Source: Bacteroidota bacterium (lineage in GTDB: Bacteria > Bacteroidota > Bacteroidia > AKYH767-A > 2013-40CM-41-45). From it: a stretch of 64,000 bases of DNA. Numbering within the stretch: the stretch's first letter is position 1; every line of letters starts with the position of its first letter. Position numbers and translations under genes: made by a program. The notes beneath the pieces were generated by a model. That model was not told the DNA's origin and made no database searches. It saw only the letters and a program-made list of their open reading frames with translations. Shown here piece by piece: positions 55,890-64,000 of the stretch. The stretch covers positions 124,001-188,000 of the forward strand of contig JADJSV010000002.1 of assembly GCA_016711505.1 (NCBI GenBank), read 5' to 3'.

Positions 55890-57182
55890 TTAGCAGCTAC
55901 TTTTTTTCGGAGCAACTTTTTTTGCTGTTCCTGCCTTGAAAGCAGTCTGAATTTTTCCAACGTAATCCAATTCTTCCCAAGGGAATAATTTAACAGAGAT
56001 ACGTTTTTCGTTTTTCTTGCCTTTATTGAAGATCTTCACTTTCGTTTCCGGCTTACGTCCCATATGTCCGTATGCAGCTGTTTCAAGATAGATAGGCGTA
56101 CGAAGGTTGAATCGTTTTTCGATTGCATAAGGACGCATATCGAAGATCTGTTCAACTTTACGGGAGATCTCACCATCATTCAGGTCAACTTTAGCTGTAC
56201 CGTAAGTGTTGATATATAATCCAACCGGCTGAGCAACACCAATTGCATAAGCAACCTGAACTAAGACTTCATCACAGATTCCTGCAGCAACAAGATTTTT
56301 TGCAATGTGTCGTGTAGCATATGCTGCAGAACGATCCACTTTCGAAGGATCTTTTCCTGAGAATGCGCCACCACCGTGAGCACCTTTTCCACCGTAAGTA
56401 TCAACGATGATCTTACGACCTGTAAGTCCTGTATCACCATGTGGTCCACCGATAACAAACTTACCGGTTGGGTTCACATGATATTTAATTTTATCGTTGA
56501 ATAATGCCTGTACACGTTTAGGCAATTTTTTCATGATACGTGGAATCAGAATATTGATCACATCATCTTTGATCTTCTTCAGCATCGCTGCATCTTTATC
56601 GAAGTCATCGTGCTGAGTAGAGATCACGATCGTGTCAATACGCAATGGTTTATGATCATCGCCATATTCAATCGTTACCTGCGATTTTGCATCGGGACGG
56701 AGATAAGTCATATGTTTGCTTTCGCGGCGAAGAGCAGCAAGTTCCTTCAGTAGCAAATGAGCTAACTCAAGCGGAAGCGGCATATAGTTGTCAGTTTCAC
56801 GACAAGCATAGCCGAACATCATGCCTTGATCACCGGCACCTTGTTTCCATGGATCAGTTTTTTCAACACCGCGGTTGATGTCAGCAGATTGTTCATGGAT
56901 AGCAGAAAGGATGCCGCATGAATCAGCTTCAAACATATATTCGCTGCGAGTATAACCGATCTTGCGGATTACTTCGCGGGCAATTTCCTGCACGTCGAGA
57001 TAAGCCGAAGATTTTACTTCGCCGCCCAGTACAACCTGGCCTGTAGTTACTAATGTCTCGCACGCAACTTTAGAAGTTGAATCATACGCGAGGAAATGAT
57101 CGATTAACGCATCAGAGATCTGATCTGCGATCTTGTCCGGATGGCCTTCGGAAACAGATTCAGAAGTGAACAAATAAGACAT
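55890..57182 (-). CDS. metK: S-adenosylmethionine synthetase
   Basis: 430 residues. It makes SAM from methionine and ATP. Conserved motifs are SEGHPDKIADQISDA (about 9-23), GAGDQGMMFGYA (about 117-128) and GGGAFSGKDPSKVDRSAAY. The C-terminus has a short Lys-rich extension (TAKKVAPKKSSC) beyond the usual end. A promoter and a SAM-riboswitch-like leader lie upstream, which fits feedback control by the product. Confidence 0.97.
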   Translation of the reverse strand: MSYLFTSESVSEGHPDKIADQISDALIDHFLAYDSTSKVACETLVTTGQVVLGGEVKSSAYLDVQEIAREVIRKIGYTRSEYMFEADSCGILSAIHEQSADINRGVEKTDPWKQGAGDQGMMFGYACRETDNYMPLPLELAHLLLKELAALRRESKHMTYLRPDAKSQVTIEYGDDHKPLRIDTIVISTQHDDFDKDAAMLKKIKDDVINILIPRIMKKLPKRVQALFNDKIKYHVNPTGKFVIGGPHGDTGLTGRKIIVDTYGGKGAHGGGAFSGKDPSKVDRSAAYATRHIAKNLVAAGICDEVLVQVAYAIGVAQPVGLYINTYGTAKVDLNDGEISRKVEQIFDMRPYAIEKRFNLRTPIYLETAAYGHMGRKPETKVKIFNKGKKNEKRISVKLFPWEELDYVGKIQTAFKAGTAKKVAPKKSSC

Positions 57183-57248
57183 GTTTCTTATGAAAGATTT
57201 TTGGTTAGAGAATAATTCTTCAAGGGAAAAGGGACAAACGGAAATAAA

Positions 57249-57317
57249 ATTGCCTTAGCATTTTTTTTACCGTGGTTGCAATATCCCATAGGGACCAAAT
57301 CCTTCCACCTTTGGCTG
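57249..57317 (-). promoter_or_regulatory. SAM-riboswitch-like (S-box) leader of metK
   Basis: The minus strand reads GCC-AAAGGTGGAAGGATTTGG, then TCCCTATGGGATATTGCAACC and AAAATGCTAAGGC. It follows the SAM-I order GGTGGAGGGAC-UGGCCC-GCAACC-GUGCUAA, with GCC/GGC able to close P1. It is shorter than most SAM-I aptamers, mainly in the P4 region, which is almost a poly-A loop. Position before metK and start just after a promoter support the call. Confidence 0.6.
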
Positions 57318-57351
57318 CAAAAGTAGGAAAATATCAGTATTACAATACAAA
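57318..57351 (-). promoter_or_regulatory. Promoter of metK
   Basis: Minus strand TTTG (57351-57348), 22-bp spacer, TACTTTTG (57325-57318), a full match to TAnnTTTG. The expected start point, about 7 nt on, coincides with the 5' end of the riboswitch-like fold. Confidence 0.6.
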
Positions 57352-57397
57352 TGAACTATTTTTTTTGAACAAGATTACCCTTAAAACAGCTTTAAAA

Positions 57398-58495
57398 TCA
57401 CTGATTCTTGCCATTGTAGAATATAGTTGTTGTATTGTTCCCGACTTCGTACTTGAGTACGTTTCCGATATAGTCGTAGCTATTGACATTTTCATAGCTG
57501 GCAGTATAGGTCGTTCCCTTATGAAAAAGCATCAGATTTCCATTGTCTCCGATCCAGGCAATGCCGTCATTTCCTATCTGAAAATTCGCGGGTGTCCAGC
57601 TTTGCAGGACGGTAGATTTTCCATCATAATAAACGTTGAAGTTATTATTATAACTGTAAACAATAGTGTTTCCTTTCACCTTAAAAAAATCAGGGCGATC
57701 AGAAAGAATTTTAAATGTAGAGCCATTTTCAAAAACACGGAAGTTTCCTAGTTGATCCACATAAGCCATATTTGCAAAACCAACTTTGAATGAATCAGGT
57801 GGAAAAGTTTCAACCATAGCTGTGTCACCATAGTAAAAGAGATGAAACTGTTGCAGGTAATTATCTACATAAGCCACAAGATCTCTTCCTGCTGCATATG
57901 CCAATGGTGCAACGTTATCAAGTTGTTTCAATTCTCCGTGATAAAATACATTGAAGTAATCCGATTGATTTACCCATGCAATAGTGTTAGCACCGGTCTT
58001 GATCGATTTAGGTTTATCGAGGTAGGAATCTTCCAGGTCTACAACCTTGCCATTGTAATAAGCATTGAAAGTATTTTTTGAATCGTCAAAATAAGCAAGC
58101 AGACTATCGTTCACTGCCATGATCGAGTTGTAATAGCACAATGTTTTTTTCTGTCCACGGTCAAATGCATAAAGAACGTTTCCAACTTTAAATGCAATCA
58201 GGTAGTCAGTAACATCGTATTGAAAATCTGCAGCATTTACCATGCTTATAGTTGCACCATTAGAATAAATTTTAAAATCATTTTTGTTGTCAATATAAGC
58301 AACACCCGCAGCGCCATATTTATAATCTTTCACAGGCAAATATTCCAGCTGTTTGTACATCCCTCCATCAAACACCTGCAAATTGCCTTTGTAGTCTGTA
58401 TAAGCAGCCACATTCTGTGAATTCGATTCAGATCTAAATCCAAAAACAAATGTCGCCACCCAACATAGAAAGAATACTTTTTTATTTTTTTTCAT
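57398..58495 (-). CDS. Unknown exported repeat protein, probably a beta-propeller
   Basis: About 365 residues from ATG 58495 (a GTG at 58501 is an alternative). The signal peptide is KVFFLCWVATFVFGFRSESNS-like. The mature part consists of about eight repeats of 42-50 residues, each with an aromatic strand pattern such as AYVDNxxxFxVFYxGxxxxLE and IAWIGDNGNLMLFHKG. The regular spacing of aromatic and Asp/Gly turn residues suggests beta-propeller blades. I do not recognise a named family. There is no sorting domain. The 62-bp gap to the upstream gldA is filled by the (TTCCACTTCA)n tract. Confidence 0.7.
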   Translation of the reverse strand: MKKNKKVFFLCWVATFVFGFRSESNSQNVAAYTDYKGNLQVFDGGMYKQLEYLPVKDYKYGAAGVAYIDNKNDFKIYSNGATISMVNAADFQYDVTDYLIAFKVGNVLYAFDRGQKKTLCYYNSIMAVNDSLLAYFDDSKNTFNAYYNGKVVDLEDSYLDKPKSIKTGANTIAWVNQSDYFNVFYHGELKQLDNVAPLAYAAGRDLVAYVDNYLQQFHLFYYGDTAMVETFPPDSFKVGFANMAYVDQLGNFRVFENGSTFKILSDRPDFFKVKGNTIVYSYNNNFNVYYDGKSTVLQSWTPANFQIGNDGIAWIGDNGNLMLFHKGTTYTASYENVNSYDYIGNVLKYEVGNNTTTIFYNGKNQ

Positions 58496-58507
58496 TTTCA
58501 CTTCTTT

Positions 58508-58570
58508 TTACTTCATTCCACTTCATTCCACTTCATTCCACTTCATTCCACTTCATTTCACTTCATTTCC
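58508..58570. repeat. Tandem (TTCCACTTCA)n repeat between gldA and the next gene
   Basis: About six copies of the 10-mer. The gldA stop codon (58565-58563) lies inside the repeat, and the following gene starts at its other edge, so the repeat is effectively that gene's translation-initiation leader. Confidence 0.9.
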
Positions 58571-59468
58571 GAGTCAGTTCCTGAAACACATCCTCCAGCC
58601 TCTGTTCTTCCACCTGCAATGAAAGCGCAGTCAGATTATTCGCTACTGCCCATTTGAAGACCGCTCCACGTACAGAAAGATCATTCACTTTAAGTCGCCA
58701 GTTGTTTCCTGAAATGTTTTCGCAAGCGGTCACGCCATCAATTGATCGGAGTTGATTTGCGGAAACTGCCTGATCAAATTCAACAAGAATTATTTCTCCG
58801 CTCACTCTGCTTTTCTGTAAAACACTTGTATTTTCATTGGCAACAATTTTTCCTTTGTTTATAATGATTACTCTGTCGCAGATTGCTTCTACTTCCTGCA
58901 TAATATGCGTAGATAAAACAACTGTCTTTTCTTTACCGATTGATTTGATCAACGCTCTTATTTCAGTAAGCTGATTTGGATCGAGACCCGAAGTTGGTTC
59001 GTCAAGAATAAGAACTTTTGGGTCATGTATCAATGCCTGTGCAAGTCCCACGCGTTGACGATAACCTTTTGAAAGAGCGGCAATTTTTTTGTTTTGTTCA
59101 ACAGTCAGTCCTGTAAGTTCAATCAACTCTTTTATCTTCGATTCCTTTTTACCTTCAAACTTATATACTCCGCAAATGTAATTCAGATATTCTTTTACGT
59201 ACATCTCCGGATATAGTGGATTATGTTCAGGAAGGTATCCAACGATCTTTTTTACATCAATTGATTGTTCGGTAACATCAAATCCGCACACAGAAACCGC
59301 GCCTGATGTTTGCGGAATGTAACATGTGATGATCTTCATCATCGTAGATTTCCCGGCTCCATTGGGACCAAGAAACCCAATGACCTGTCCGCTGTTGATC
59401 TCAAACGATACATCGTCCAGTGCCTTTTGTGTTCCGTAAATTTTTGTAATGTTTTTTACTGAGATCAT
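58563..59468 (-). CDS. gldA: ABC transporter ATP-binding protein, gliding-associated GldA
   Basis: 301 residues. Walker A GPNGAGKST (34-42), Q-loop region GYLPEHNPLYPEMYV, signature LSKGYRQRVGLAQAL, Walker B VLILDEPTSGLDP and switch His in STHIMQEVE. The wording of the N-terminus (KNITKIYGTQKALDDVSFEI) and the overall length match GldA, which with GldF and GldG forms an ABC transporter required for gliding in Flavobacterium. gldF and gldG are not in the window. A general ABC ATPase is the alternative. Confidence 0.85.
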   Translation of the reverse strand: MISVKNITKIYGTQKALDDVSFEINSGQVIGFLGPNGAGKSTMMKIITCYIPQTSGAVSVCGFDVTEQSIDVKKIVGYLPEHNPLYPEMYVKEYLNYICGVYKFEGKKESKIKELIELTGLTVEQNKKIAALSKGYRQRVGLAQALIHDPKVLILDEPTSGLDPNQLTEIRALIKSIGKEKTVVLSTHIMQEVEAICDRVIIINKGKIVANENTSVLQKSRVSGEIILVEFDQAVSANQLRSIDGVTACENISGNNWRLKVNDLSVRGAVFKWAVANNLTALSLQVEEQRLEDVFQELTRK

Positions 59469-59497
59469 TATGTTATTTAAATGAATTGATGCAATGA

Positions 59498-59505
59498 CAA
59501 AACTA
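59498..59505 (-). promoter_or_regulatory. Candidate -7 box (TAGTTTTG) of gldA
   Basis: A full TAnnTTTG match on the minus strand 30 bp before the gldA start. I see no TTTG partner at the expected distance. Confidence 0.35.
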
Positions 59506-59598
59506 AGGTTTTTAATTGAATTCTTATTGGAGAATAATACGGGAAAAGTGATTAAAACATGAATATGATGGTGTGTAAAATTTCATTATTTTAGCATC

Positions 59599-60447
59599 AT
59601 GAAATTATTCTTTGTATGTCTTTGTTTGATCGTTTTCAATTCTTGTCGTCATGATAACAGTTTAGAAAAAGCGCCGAAAGAGGAGTTTGATTTCTTGTTC
59701 CTTTCTCATACCTATGTACGTGGTGGCACACATATGGATATTGATCCGCTGATCAAGGAAATTGATTTCAATGATTATGATCTTCTCATGCTTGGAGGAG
59801 ATTTGCTTGAACACACAACACAATATGCAGATACTTTTGAATGGGTAAATTCAATTTTTAAACTTGACCAACCAAAAACATTGTGGGCATTGGGTAATCA
59901 TGATTATGACAATGTCCAGAGCATTCGTGATAAAATTGGTGGACCTCAGTATTTTGCCAAGTATTTTAAAGGAATCACTTTTCTTGTTCTGGATACGCAA
60001 GACAGTTTGAGTAATTTTCGTGCTGACCAATTGGAACTGATAAAAAATGTAACAGATACGATCCTGGAGTCTTCTCATCTGATTGTGTTGATGCATAAAC
60101 TAGTATGGATGGTTGATGGTGGCCTTCTGGAGACAATGGTTGATTCAGTTTGCAATGGTGGCCTTGGTACATGCTTCTATTGTAATAATCCGAACAATTT
60201 CTATTCTAATGTATATCCAAGATTAGTAGCAGTAAAAAACAGAGGGATTGGCGTACTTTGTCTGGGTGGCGATATCGGATTGAGTGTTCAAAAATATGAG
60301 CATGTCAGCAATGAAGGGATTCGATTTGCTGCGACAGGTTTATGTTCCGGATGTGCTGTGAATTATGGAATGCGGTTCAAGTGGATTTCATCTGCAAATG
60401 AACTGAGTTATGAGTATGTGCTGATGACGGAGCTGGCGGAAGAGTAG
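59599..60447 (+). CDS. Calcineurin-like phosphoesterase-fold lipoprotein
   Basis: 282 residues. The short signal ends in FNSC, so Cys16 is a likely lipid attachment site. Phosphoesterase motifs are partial: GGDLLEH and LGNHDYDN are intact and a His is present in LMHKLVW. The first motif, normally SDxH, reads LSHTY, and the last, normally GHxH, reads LGGDIG. Some metal ligands are therefore replaced. It may be catalytically altered or use a different site. Enzymatic substrate unknown. Divergent from gldA. Confidence 0.75.
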   Translation: MKLFFVCLCLIVFNSCRHDNSLEKAPKEEFDFLFLSHTYVRGGTHMDIDPLIKEIDFNDYDLLMLGGDLLEHTTQYADTFEWVNSIFKLDQPKTLWALGNHDYDNVQSIRDKIGGPQYFAKYFKGITFLVLDTQDSLSNFRADQLELIKNVTDTILESSHLIVLMHKLVWMVDGGLLETMVDSVCNGGLGTCFYCNNPNNFYSNVYPRLVAVKNRGIGVLCLGGDIGLSVQKYEHVSNEGIRFAATGLCSGCAVNYGMRFKWISSANELSYEYVLMTELAEE

Positions 60448-61021
60448 ATTTCGATATGGATTCCTTATTGTGTTTTTTACCGGGATTTTATGGATAGGAG
60501 GATTGCCGGGAAAAATGTCAGCACCTGGATTACTCTGATTGATGGATTTTTGGGATTGCTTTGCACAAAGTTCCACGAAAAATGTCAGAACCTGCATTTT
60601 GCTGATTGATGGATTTTCCGGATTATAATGTCACCACTTGGATTAGATTGATTGTTGGATTTTTTGGATTGCATTACTTGTAGTTTCGGGTAATCCTGAA
60701 ATCCGAAAAAATGTCAGAACCGGGATTTGTCTGATTAATGGATTTTTTGAGATAGTATTTTCATAGTTCCGCGAAAAATGTCAAAGCTGGTTTTAAATGT
60801 TTGAATGATCATTTGGATTTTATGAGTCAGCTTTCGAAATCTTGATTCATAAAGAAAATGTTACAATTTGTACAATGAGTAAAATGTTGACAGGGAATTT
60901 TTAGAAGGAATTTTACCAAGATTTTATCGATTTCATGACAATCCATAACTATGGGCAATGAAATCCCGAAAATCCATCAATCAGACAAATCCAGGTTTAT
61001 TTTGTTAATTTCGCCACTTAC
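60448..61021. repeat. Intergenic region with dispersed GATTGATGGATTTT repeats
   Basis: 574 bp without a gene. Five imperfect copies of AAAATGTCAGAACCTGGATT followed by CTGATTGATGGATTTT lie in 60510-60800, anchored by AATGTCA at 60513, 60580, 60628, 60710 and 60777. An inverted copy is at 60958-60997, immediately upstream of rsgA. Confidence 0.75.
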
Positions 61022-61945
61022 ATGCAAGGAATAGTAATCAAATCAACCGGAAACCAGTACCTCATCCGACTCGATGACCAGCGCCAGATCATTGGGCGAA
61101 TCAGAGGGAATCTCCGTTTGCAGGATTTTGAGGCGACGAATCCGCTAACGGTTGGTGACAGAGTTGAAGTTGACATCAACGATTTTGAAGGGGACTTACA
61201 TTGGATAACAAGCCTTGTCAAACGGAAAAATTATATCATCCGTAAGTCAGTAAAACTTTCAAAGCAAGTACAGATCATTGCTGCGAACATCGACTTCGCC
61301 TTTGTAGTGGCTACACCGGTTCTTCCAAAGACATCATTAGGTTTTATAGATCGTTTTCTTGCTACTGCAGAAGCTTATAGTATTCCGGGTGGAATAATCT
61401 GGAACAAAGCAGATCTCTACGAGGAAGACATTCGTGAATTTCTTGCTGAAGTAAATGGCTTGTATGAATCAATAGGCTATAAAACATTTGTTGTTTCATC
61501 CTTCAGTGGTGAAGGCCTGAAAGAATTATCGGAAACCTTAAAAGACAAGATCAATTTATTCTCCGGACATAGTGGAGTAGGGAAGTCGTCGTTGATAAAT
61601 AAACTGATTCCCACTTTGAGTCTTAAGACAGCAAAACTTTCAACACAACACATGAAAGGTACGCACACTACTACTTTTGCAGAAATGCATTTGTTGCCTT
61701 TCGGTGGATTCATAATTGATACTCCCGGCATTCGTGAATTTGGAACAATTGATTTCAATCCGAAAGAGATCTCTCATTTTTTTCCGGAGATCTTTCATGC
61801 AAGTAAAGGTTGCAAATTCAATGATTGTATTCATACAAACGAAAAAGATTGTGCTGTAAAAACTGCAGTTGAGTCAGGTGAAATTGCAATTAGCCGGTAT
61901 GAAAGTTATCTGAGTATTCTAAGCGGACAAGATATTTTTAAATAA
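61022..61945 (+). CDS. rsgA: Ribosome small-subunit GTPase RsgA
   Basis: 307 residues, the circularly permuted GTPase. N-terminal OB fold, then G4 (NKADLY), G1 GHSGVGKSSLINKL and G3 DTPGIREF in permuted order. The C-terminal zinc-binding domain has CKFNDCIHTNEKDC (Cys, Cys, His, Cys ligands). RsgA tests maturation of the 30S subunit. It is followed after 4 bp by dtd. Confidence 0.96.
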   Translation: MQGIVIKSTGNQYLIRLDDQRQIIGRIRGNLRLQDFEATNPLTVGDRVEVDINDFEGDLHWITSLVKRKNYIIRKSVKLSKQVQIIAANIDFAFVVATPVLPKTSLGFIDRFLATAEAYSIPGGIIWNKADLYEEDIREFLAEVNGLYESIGYKTFVVSSFSGEGLKELSETLKDKINLFSGHSGVGKSSLINKLIPTLSLKTAKLSTQHMKGTHTTTFAEMHLLPFGGFIIDTPGIREFGTIDFNPKEISHFFPEIFHASKGCKFNDCIHTNEKDCAVKTAVESGEIAISRYESYLSILSGQDIFK

Positions 61946-61949
61946 TAGT

Positions 61950-62402
61950 ATGCGTTGTGTGATCCAAAGAGTTTCTGAAGCATCTGTAACCATTGCCGAA
62001 AAAGTGAAATCGTCAATAGGATTAGGCTTATTGGTTCTAATAGGAATTGAAGAAACAGATAACGATGAAGACATTGAATGGCTGTGTGGAAAAATTTCAA
62101 AGCTGCGCATCTTCAATGATGAGGCCGGTGTTATGAATTGTTCGGTCATGGATATGAATGGCGAGATACTTCTTATCAGCCAATTTACATTACAAGCATC
62201 AACAAAGAAAGGGAATCGACCGTCATATCTAAAAGCAGCGAAACCTGACATTGCAATTCCAATCTATGAAAAATTTATTTTCCAATTGGAGAAAGAAACA
62301 GGAAAGAAAATATTAACCGGTGAATTCGGGGCAGATATGAAAGTGCGGTTATTGAACGATGGTCCGGTAACAATTATCATAGATTCAAAGAACAGAGAAT
62401 GA
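61950..62402 (+). CDS. dtd: D-aminoacyl-tRNA deacylase
   Basis: 150 residues with the family start MRCVIQRVSEASVTI, the active-site block SQFTLQASTKKGNRPSY and the NDGPVTIIID motif near the end. It removes D-amino acids from mischarged tRNAs. It lies 4 bp after rsgA and overlaps the next gene by 4 bp. Confidence 0.96.
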   Translation: MRCVIQRVSEASVTIAEKVKSSIGLGLLVLIGIEETDNDEDIEWLCGKISKLRIFNDEAGVMNCSVMDMNGEILLISQFTLQASTKKGNRPSYLKAAKPDIAIPIYEKFIFQLEKETGKKILTGEFGADMKVRLLNDGPVTIIIDSKNRE

Positions 62403-62734
62403 ATTCAGAAATTACTTTGACCCAGGCTCAGCAAAAAGTTGATGAGTGGATCAAGACCTATGGTGTTCGTTATTTTAATGAGTTGACGAACATGGCCATC
62501 CTTACTGAAGAAGTTGGTGAGGTTGCACGCATAATGGCTCGAACATATGGTGAGCAATCGTCAAAAGAAAGCGACCTTAAAAAACAATTGCCTGATGAAT
62601 TAGCGGATGTGCTTTTTGTTTTGATCTGCATTGCAAATCAGACCGGCATAGATCTTCAGGAAGCATTCATAAAAAATCTGGAAAAGAAAACTAACAGGGA
62701 TTCCGATCGGCATTCAGGCTTAAGTGAAAAATAA
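62399..62734 (+). CDS. MazG-like nucleotide pyrophosphohydrolase
   Basis: 111 residues. The MazG-fold metal motif EExxE appears as LTEEVGEVARI (about 40-50) and the second acidic motif as LPDELADVLFVLICIANQTGIDL (about 74-96). The family hydrolyses non-canonical or excess NTPs to NMPs. The 4-bp overlap with dtd makes it the third gene of the rsgA-dtd operon. Confidence 0.9.
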   Translation: MNSEITLTQAQQKVDEWIKTYGVRYFNELTNMAILTEEVGEVARIMARTYGEQSSKESDLKKQLPDELADVLFVLICIANQTGIDLQEAFIKNLEKKTNRDSDRHSGLSEK

Positions 62735-62788
62735 AAAATAAAACACTAAGTTCACTAAAATTTATCACAAGAGCACTTATTAGCATTT

Positions 62789-62930
62789 TATTCCACTTCA
62801 TTCCACTTCATTCCACTTCATTCCACTTCATTCCACTTCATTCCACTTCATTCCACTTCATTTCACTTCACTTCACTTCATTCCACTTCATTCCACTTCA
62901 TTCCACTTCATTCCACTTCATTTCACTACT
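62789..62930. repeat. Tandem (TTCCACTTCA)n repeat between convergent genes
   Basis: About 14 copies of the 10-mer, with a short CACTTCACTT interruption near 62861-62880 as in the 13634 tract. It lies between the MazG-like gene and the outer-membrane protein gene, which point towards each other. Confidence 0.95.
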
Positions 62931-62932
62931 AC

Positions 62933-63637
62933 TTACTTCTTTTTCTTTTCCTCCTGAAAATAATATCTGAGATCAACAGTCAAATAACTTCCCACAATAA
63001 AATTCACTGCTCCGACATCTTTACCTCTGTAAGTATATCTGGCTTTGTCAACGTAGATGTATGAAAATGGCCGGTGATAGGAAGCACCCAGGTAGACTGT
63101 TCCACTGTTCTTTGTTCGATATTCAAATCCTACATTTCCATTTATTGCCGGATTGAAAACCTGTTTTCTCGATGCTACATGTGTGAAATATTCATCATAT
63201 GTCAAAATGCTGCTTGCAAACATATCGCATGAAGGTCCAAGTGAACCGCTTGCATAAATATTTTCACTCACACGCGTAAAGAACATTGCTGTAAGTGGAA
63301 TTTCATATCCAATTATTCTGAATTCTGAATTTCCCTGAAAGTCGCCATCTGTAAAACCAAGTTCAAATTTTCTTTTAACGTAATTAATGCCGCCTTCAAC
63401 CGCAATAATATTTGTAAATTGATGCCTTATGATCAATCCAAAACTGAAGCCGGAAGTAAGTTGATTTTTAAATTGAACGCCGCTGAAATCATTAGTCAAA
63501 GGACCCGTCCCCAGAAAATCGATTGGGAAAATAGGTTTGTACTGGATACCAACAGTTGTCAGACTTTTCTGTGCAAAGAGTGTGGAGCCGCAAAGGATCA
63601 GGCAACAAAAAAAAATACTCTTTGTAATAAATTGCAT
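62933..63637 (-). CDS. Outer-membrane beta-barrel protein
   Basis: 234 residues. Signal peptide MQFITKSIFFCCLILCGSTLFAQ. The mature protein alternates hydrophobic and polar residues in strands ending in aromatic residues (for example GFSFGLIIRHQF, AVEGGINYVKRKFEL and the C-terminal VDLRYYF), as in PorT/OmpA-like eight-strand barrels. The last aromatic strand precedes a short Lys-rich tail. Function unknown. The start is 5 bp after the stop of the upstream hydrolase gene, so the two are likely co-transcribed. Confidence 0.75.
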   Translation of the reverse strand: MQFITKSIFFCCLILCGSTLFAQKSLTTVGIQYKPIFPIDFLGTGPLTNDFSGVQFKNQLTSGFSFGLIIRHQFTNIIAVEGGINYVKRKFELGFTDGDFQGNSEFRIIGYEIPLTAMFFTRVSENIYASGSLGPSCDMFASSILTYDEYFTHVASRKQVFNPAINGNVGFEYRTKNSGTVYLGASYHRPFSYIYVDKARYTYRGKDVGAVNFIVGSYLTVDLRYYFQEEKKKK

Positions 63638-63642
63638 ACAGA

Positions 63643-64000
63643 TTATTGATTAGAAACTTTTTTCAGTTTGTCCAGATAACTCATAAAAGCGATCCAGTAT
63701 TCCTGATTACCAGGTGTTGAAGGCCATAAAACTTTTGACCCGTGTTCTCCAAGTGAGTTTGGTAAATACTGAATCTTTAAACGGGAGTTAACATCTTTCA
63801 GAAGGTCAGTAACAGCATTCGCTTCTGCTTTTGAAGATGTGGCAAACACAGGCTTCATAAGTGTTTTGATATTATTACCGATATAATTTTTATCAGTAAA
63901 ATATTCTCCGGGACTAAAAACTGCTGCAGCCATGATTTTATTGTTTGACGCAGCAATTTTCATTGCTAATGATGCTGAATAACTGCTTCCAACGATGATT
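63643..64000 (-). CDS. Alpha/beta hydrolase family protein (N-terminal part outside window)
   Basis: The frame runs off the window edge; the visible end is 119 codons. Before the internal ATG at 63963 the frame reads IIVGSSYSASLA, with a G-x-S-x-S nucleophile elbow, the Ser being the expected catalytic residue. AAVFSPGEYF follows the elbow as in many alpha/beta hydrolases. A likely catalytic His is in LGEHGSKVLWP. Substrate unknown. It precedes the barrel-protein gene in the same direction. Confidence 0.65.
   Translation of the reverse strand, partial: IIVGSSYSASLAMKIAASNNKIMAAAVFSPGEYFTDKNYIGNNIKTLMKPVFATSSKAEANAVTDLLKDVNSRLKIQYLPNSLGEHGSKVLWPSTPGNQEYWIAFMSYLDKLKKVSNQ

Noticed and set aside
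57272..57751. 159-codon plus-strand frame
   Set aside because: It runs antisense across the metK leader and the 3' end of the repeat-protein gene, whose minus-strand frame is clearly the coding one.

Overview
This window is chromosomal DNA from a member of the Bacteroidota. The evidence is a type IX secretion/gliding core (porP/sprF-like, gldK-gldL-gldM-gldN-gldO), a separate gldA, several secreted proteins with type IX C-terminal sorting domains, a crtZ-crtI-crtB-crtY carotenoid operon, and upstream sites resembling the Bacteroidota promoter (TTTG, about 19-22 bp, TAnnTTTG). I cannot place it below phylum level with confidence.

Layout. 1-1657: end of an O-antigen ligase-like gene and a Wzz-like chain-length protein. 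2128-5957: topA and an arginase-fold protein that has lost several metal ligands. 6477-13437: porP-like gene, gldKLMN and a duplicated gldN (gldO), with matching terminators after gldN and gldO. 13902-22496: a giant SprB-like surface protein of 2864 residues, built from about 27 repeats that are themselves duplicated in blocks of eight. 22508-27396 (minus): carotenoid operon crtZ, crtI, crtB (frameshifted here), an unknown secreted protein, crtY and ispH. 27721-28548: PhyH-type dioxygenase. 28869-30279 (minus): tRNA-Arg and der. 30750-36445 (minus): the complete ligase-associated DNA repair operon (exonuclease, ATP-dependent ligase, Lhr-type helicase, PdeM). 36611-44670: metal-binding protein, SBBP-like repeat protein, M3 peptidase, diheme peroxidase and a Trp-rich repeat protein; three of these carry sorting domains.

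44670-47490 is the most unusual part. It holds a single-domain GIY-YIG nuclease whose stop codon runs straight into a 3' half of a tRNA-Met-like sequence, then about 14 tandem units of 124-126 bp. Each unit combines two TCCGCC/GGCGGA hairpins around a tRNA T-loop remnant with a Rho-independent terminator. The array ends at an intact tRNA-Met(CAU), probably the initiator, followed by a tRNA pseudogene in which two arms have been replaced by perfect or near-perfect palindromes. It looks like a tRNA-derived, palindrome-carrying element that has amplified in place.

47618-64000: era, a decayed penicillin acylase gene, a TlpA-type thioredoxin protein, a frameshifted type IX cargo gene, metK behind a SAM-riboswitch-like leader and a good promoter, an unknown repeat protein, gldA, a lipoprotein phosphoesterase homologue, rsgA-dtd-mazG-like, an outer-membrane barrel protein and a partial alpha/beta hydrolase.

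Intergenic DNA is rich in simple and dispersed repeats: a 10-bp (TTCCACTTCA)n family at three loci, a CTGCG-rich family at two loci, a GATTGATGGATTTT family, and short TTCAAAG/GGTCAAA heptamers. Three genes are interrupted by single-base deletions, one clearly and one probably in a homopolymer, so sequencing error must be excluded before calling them pseudogenes.
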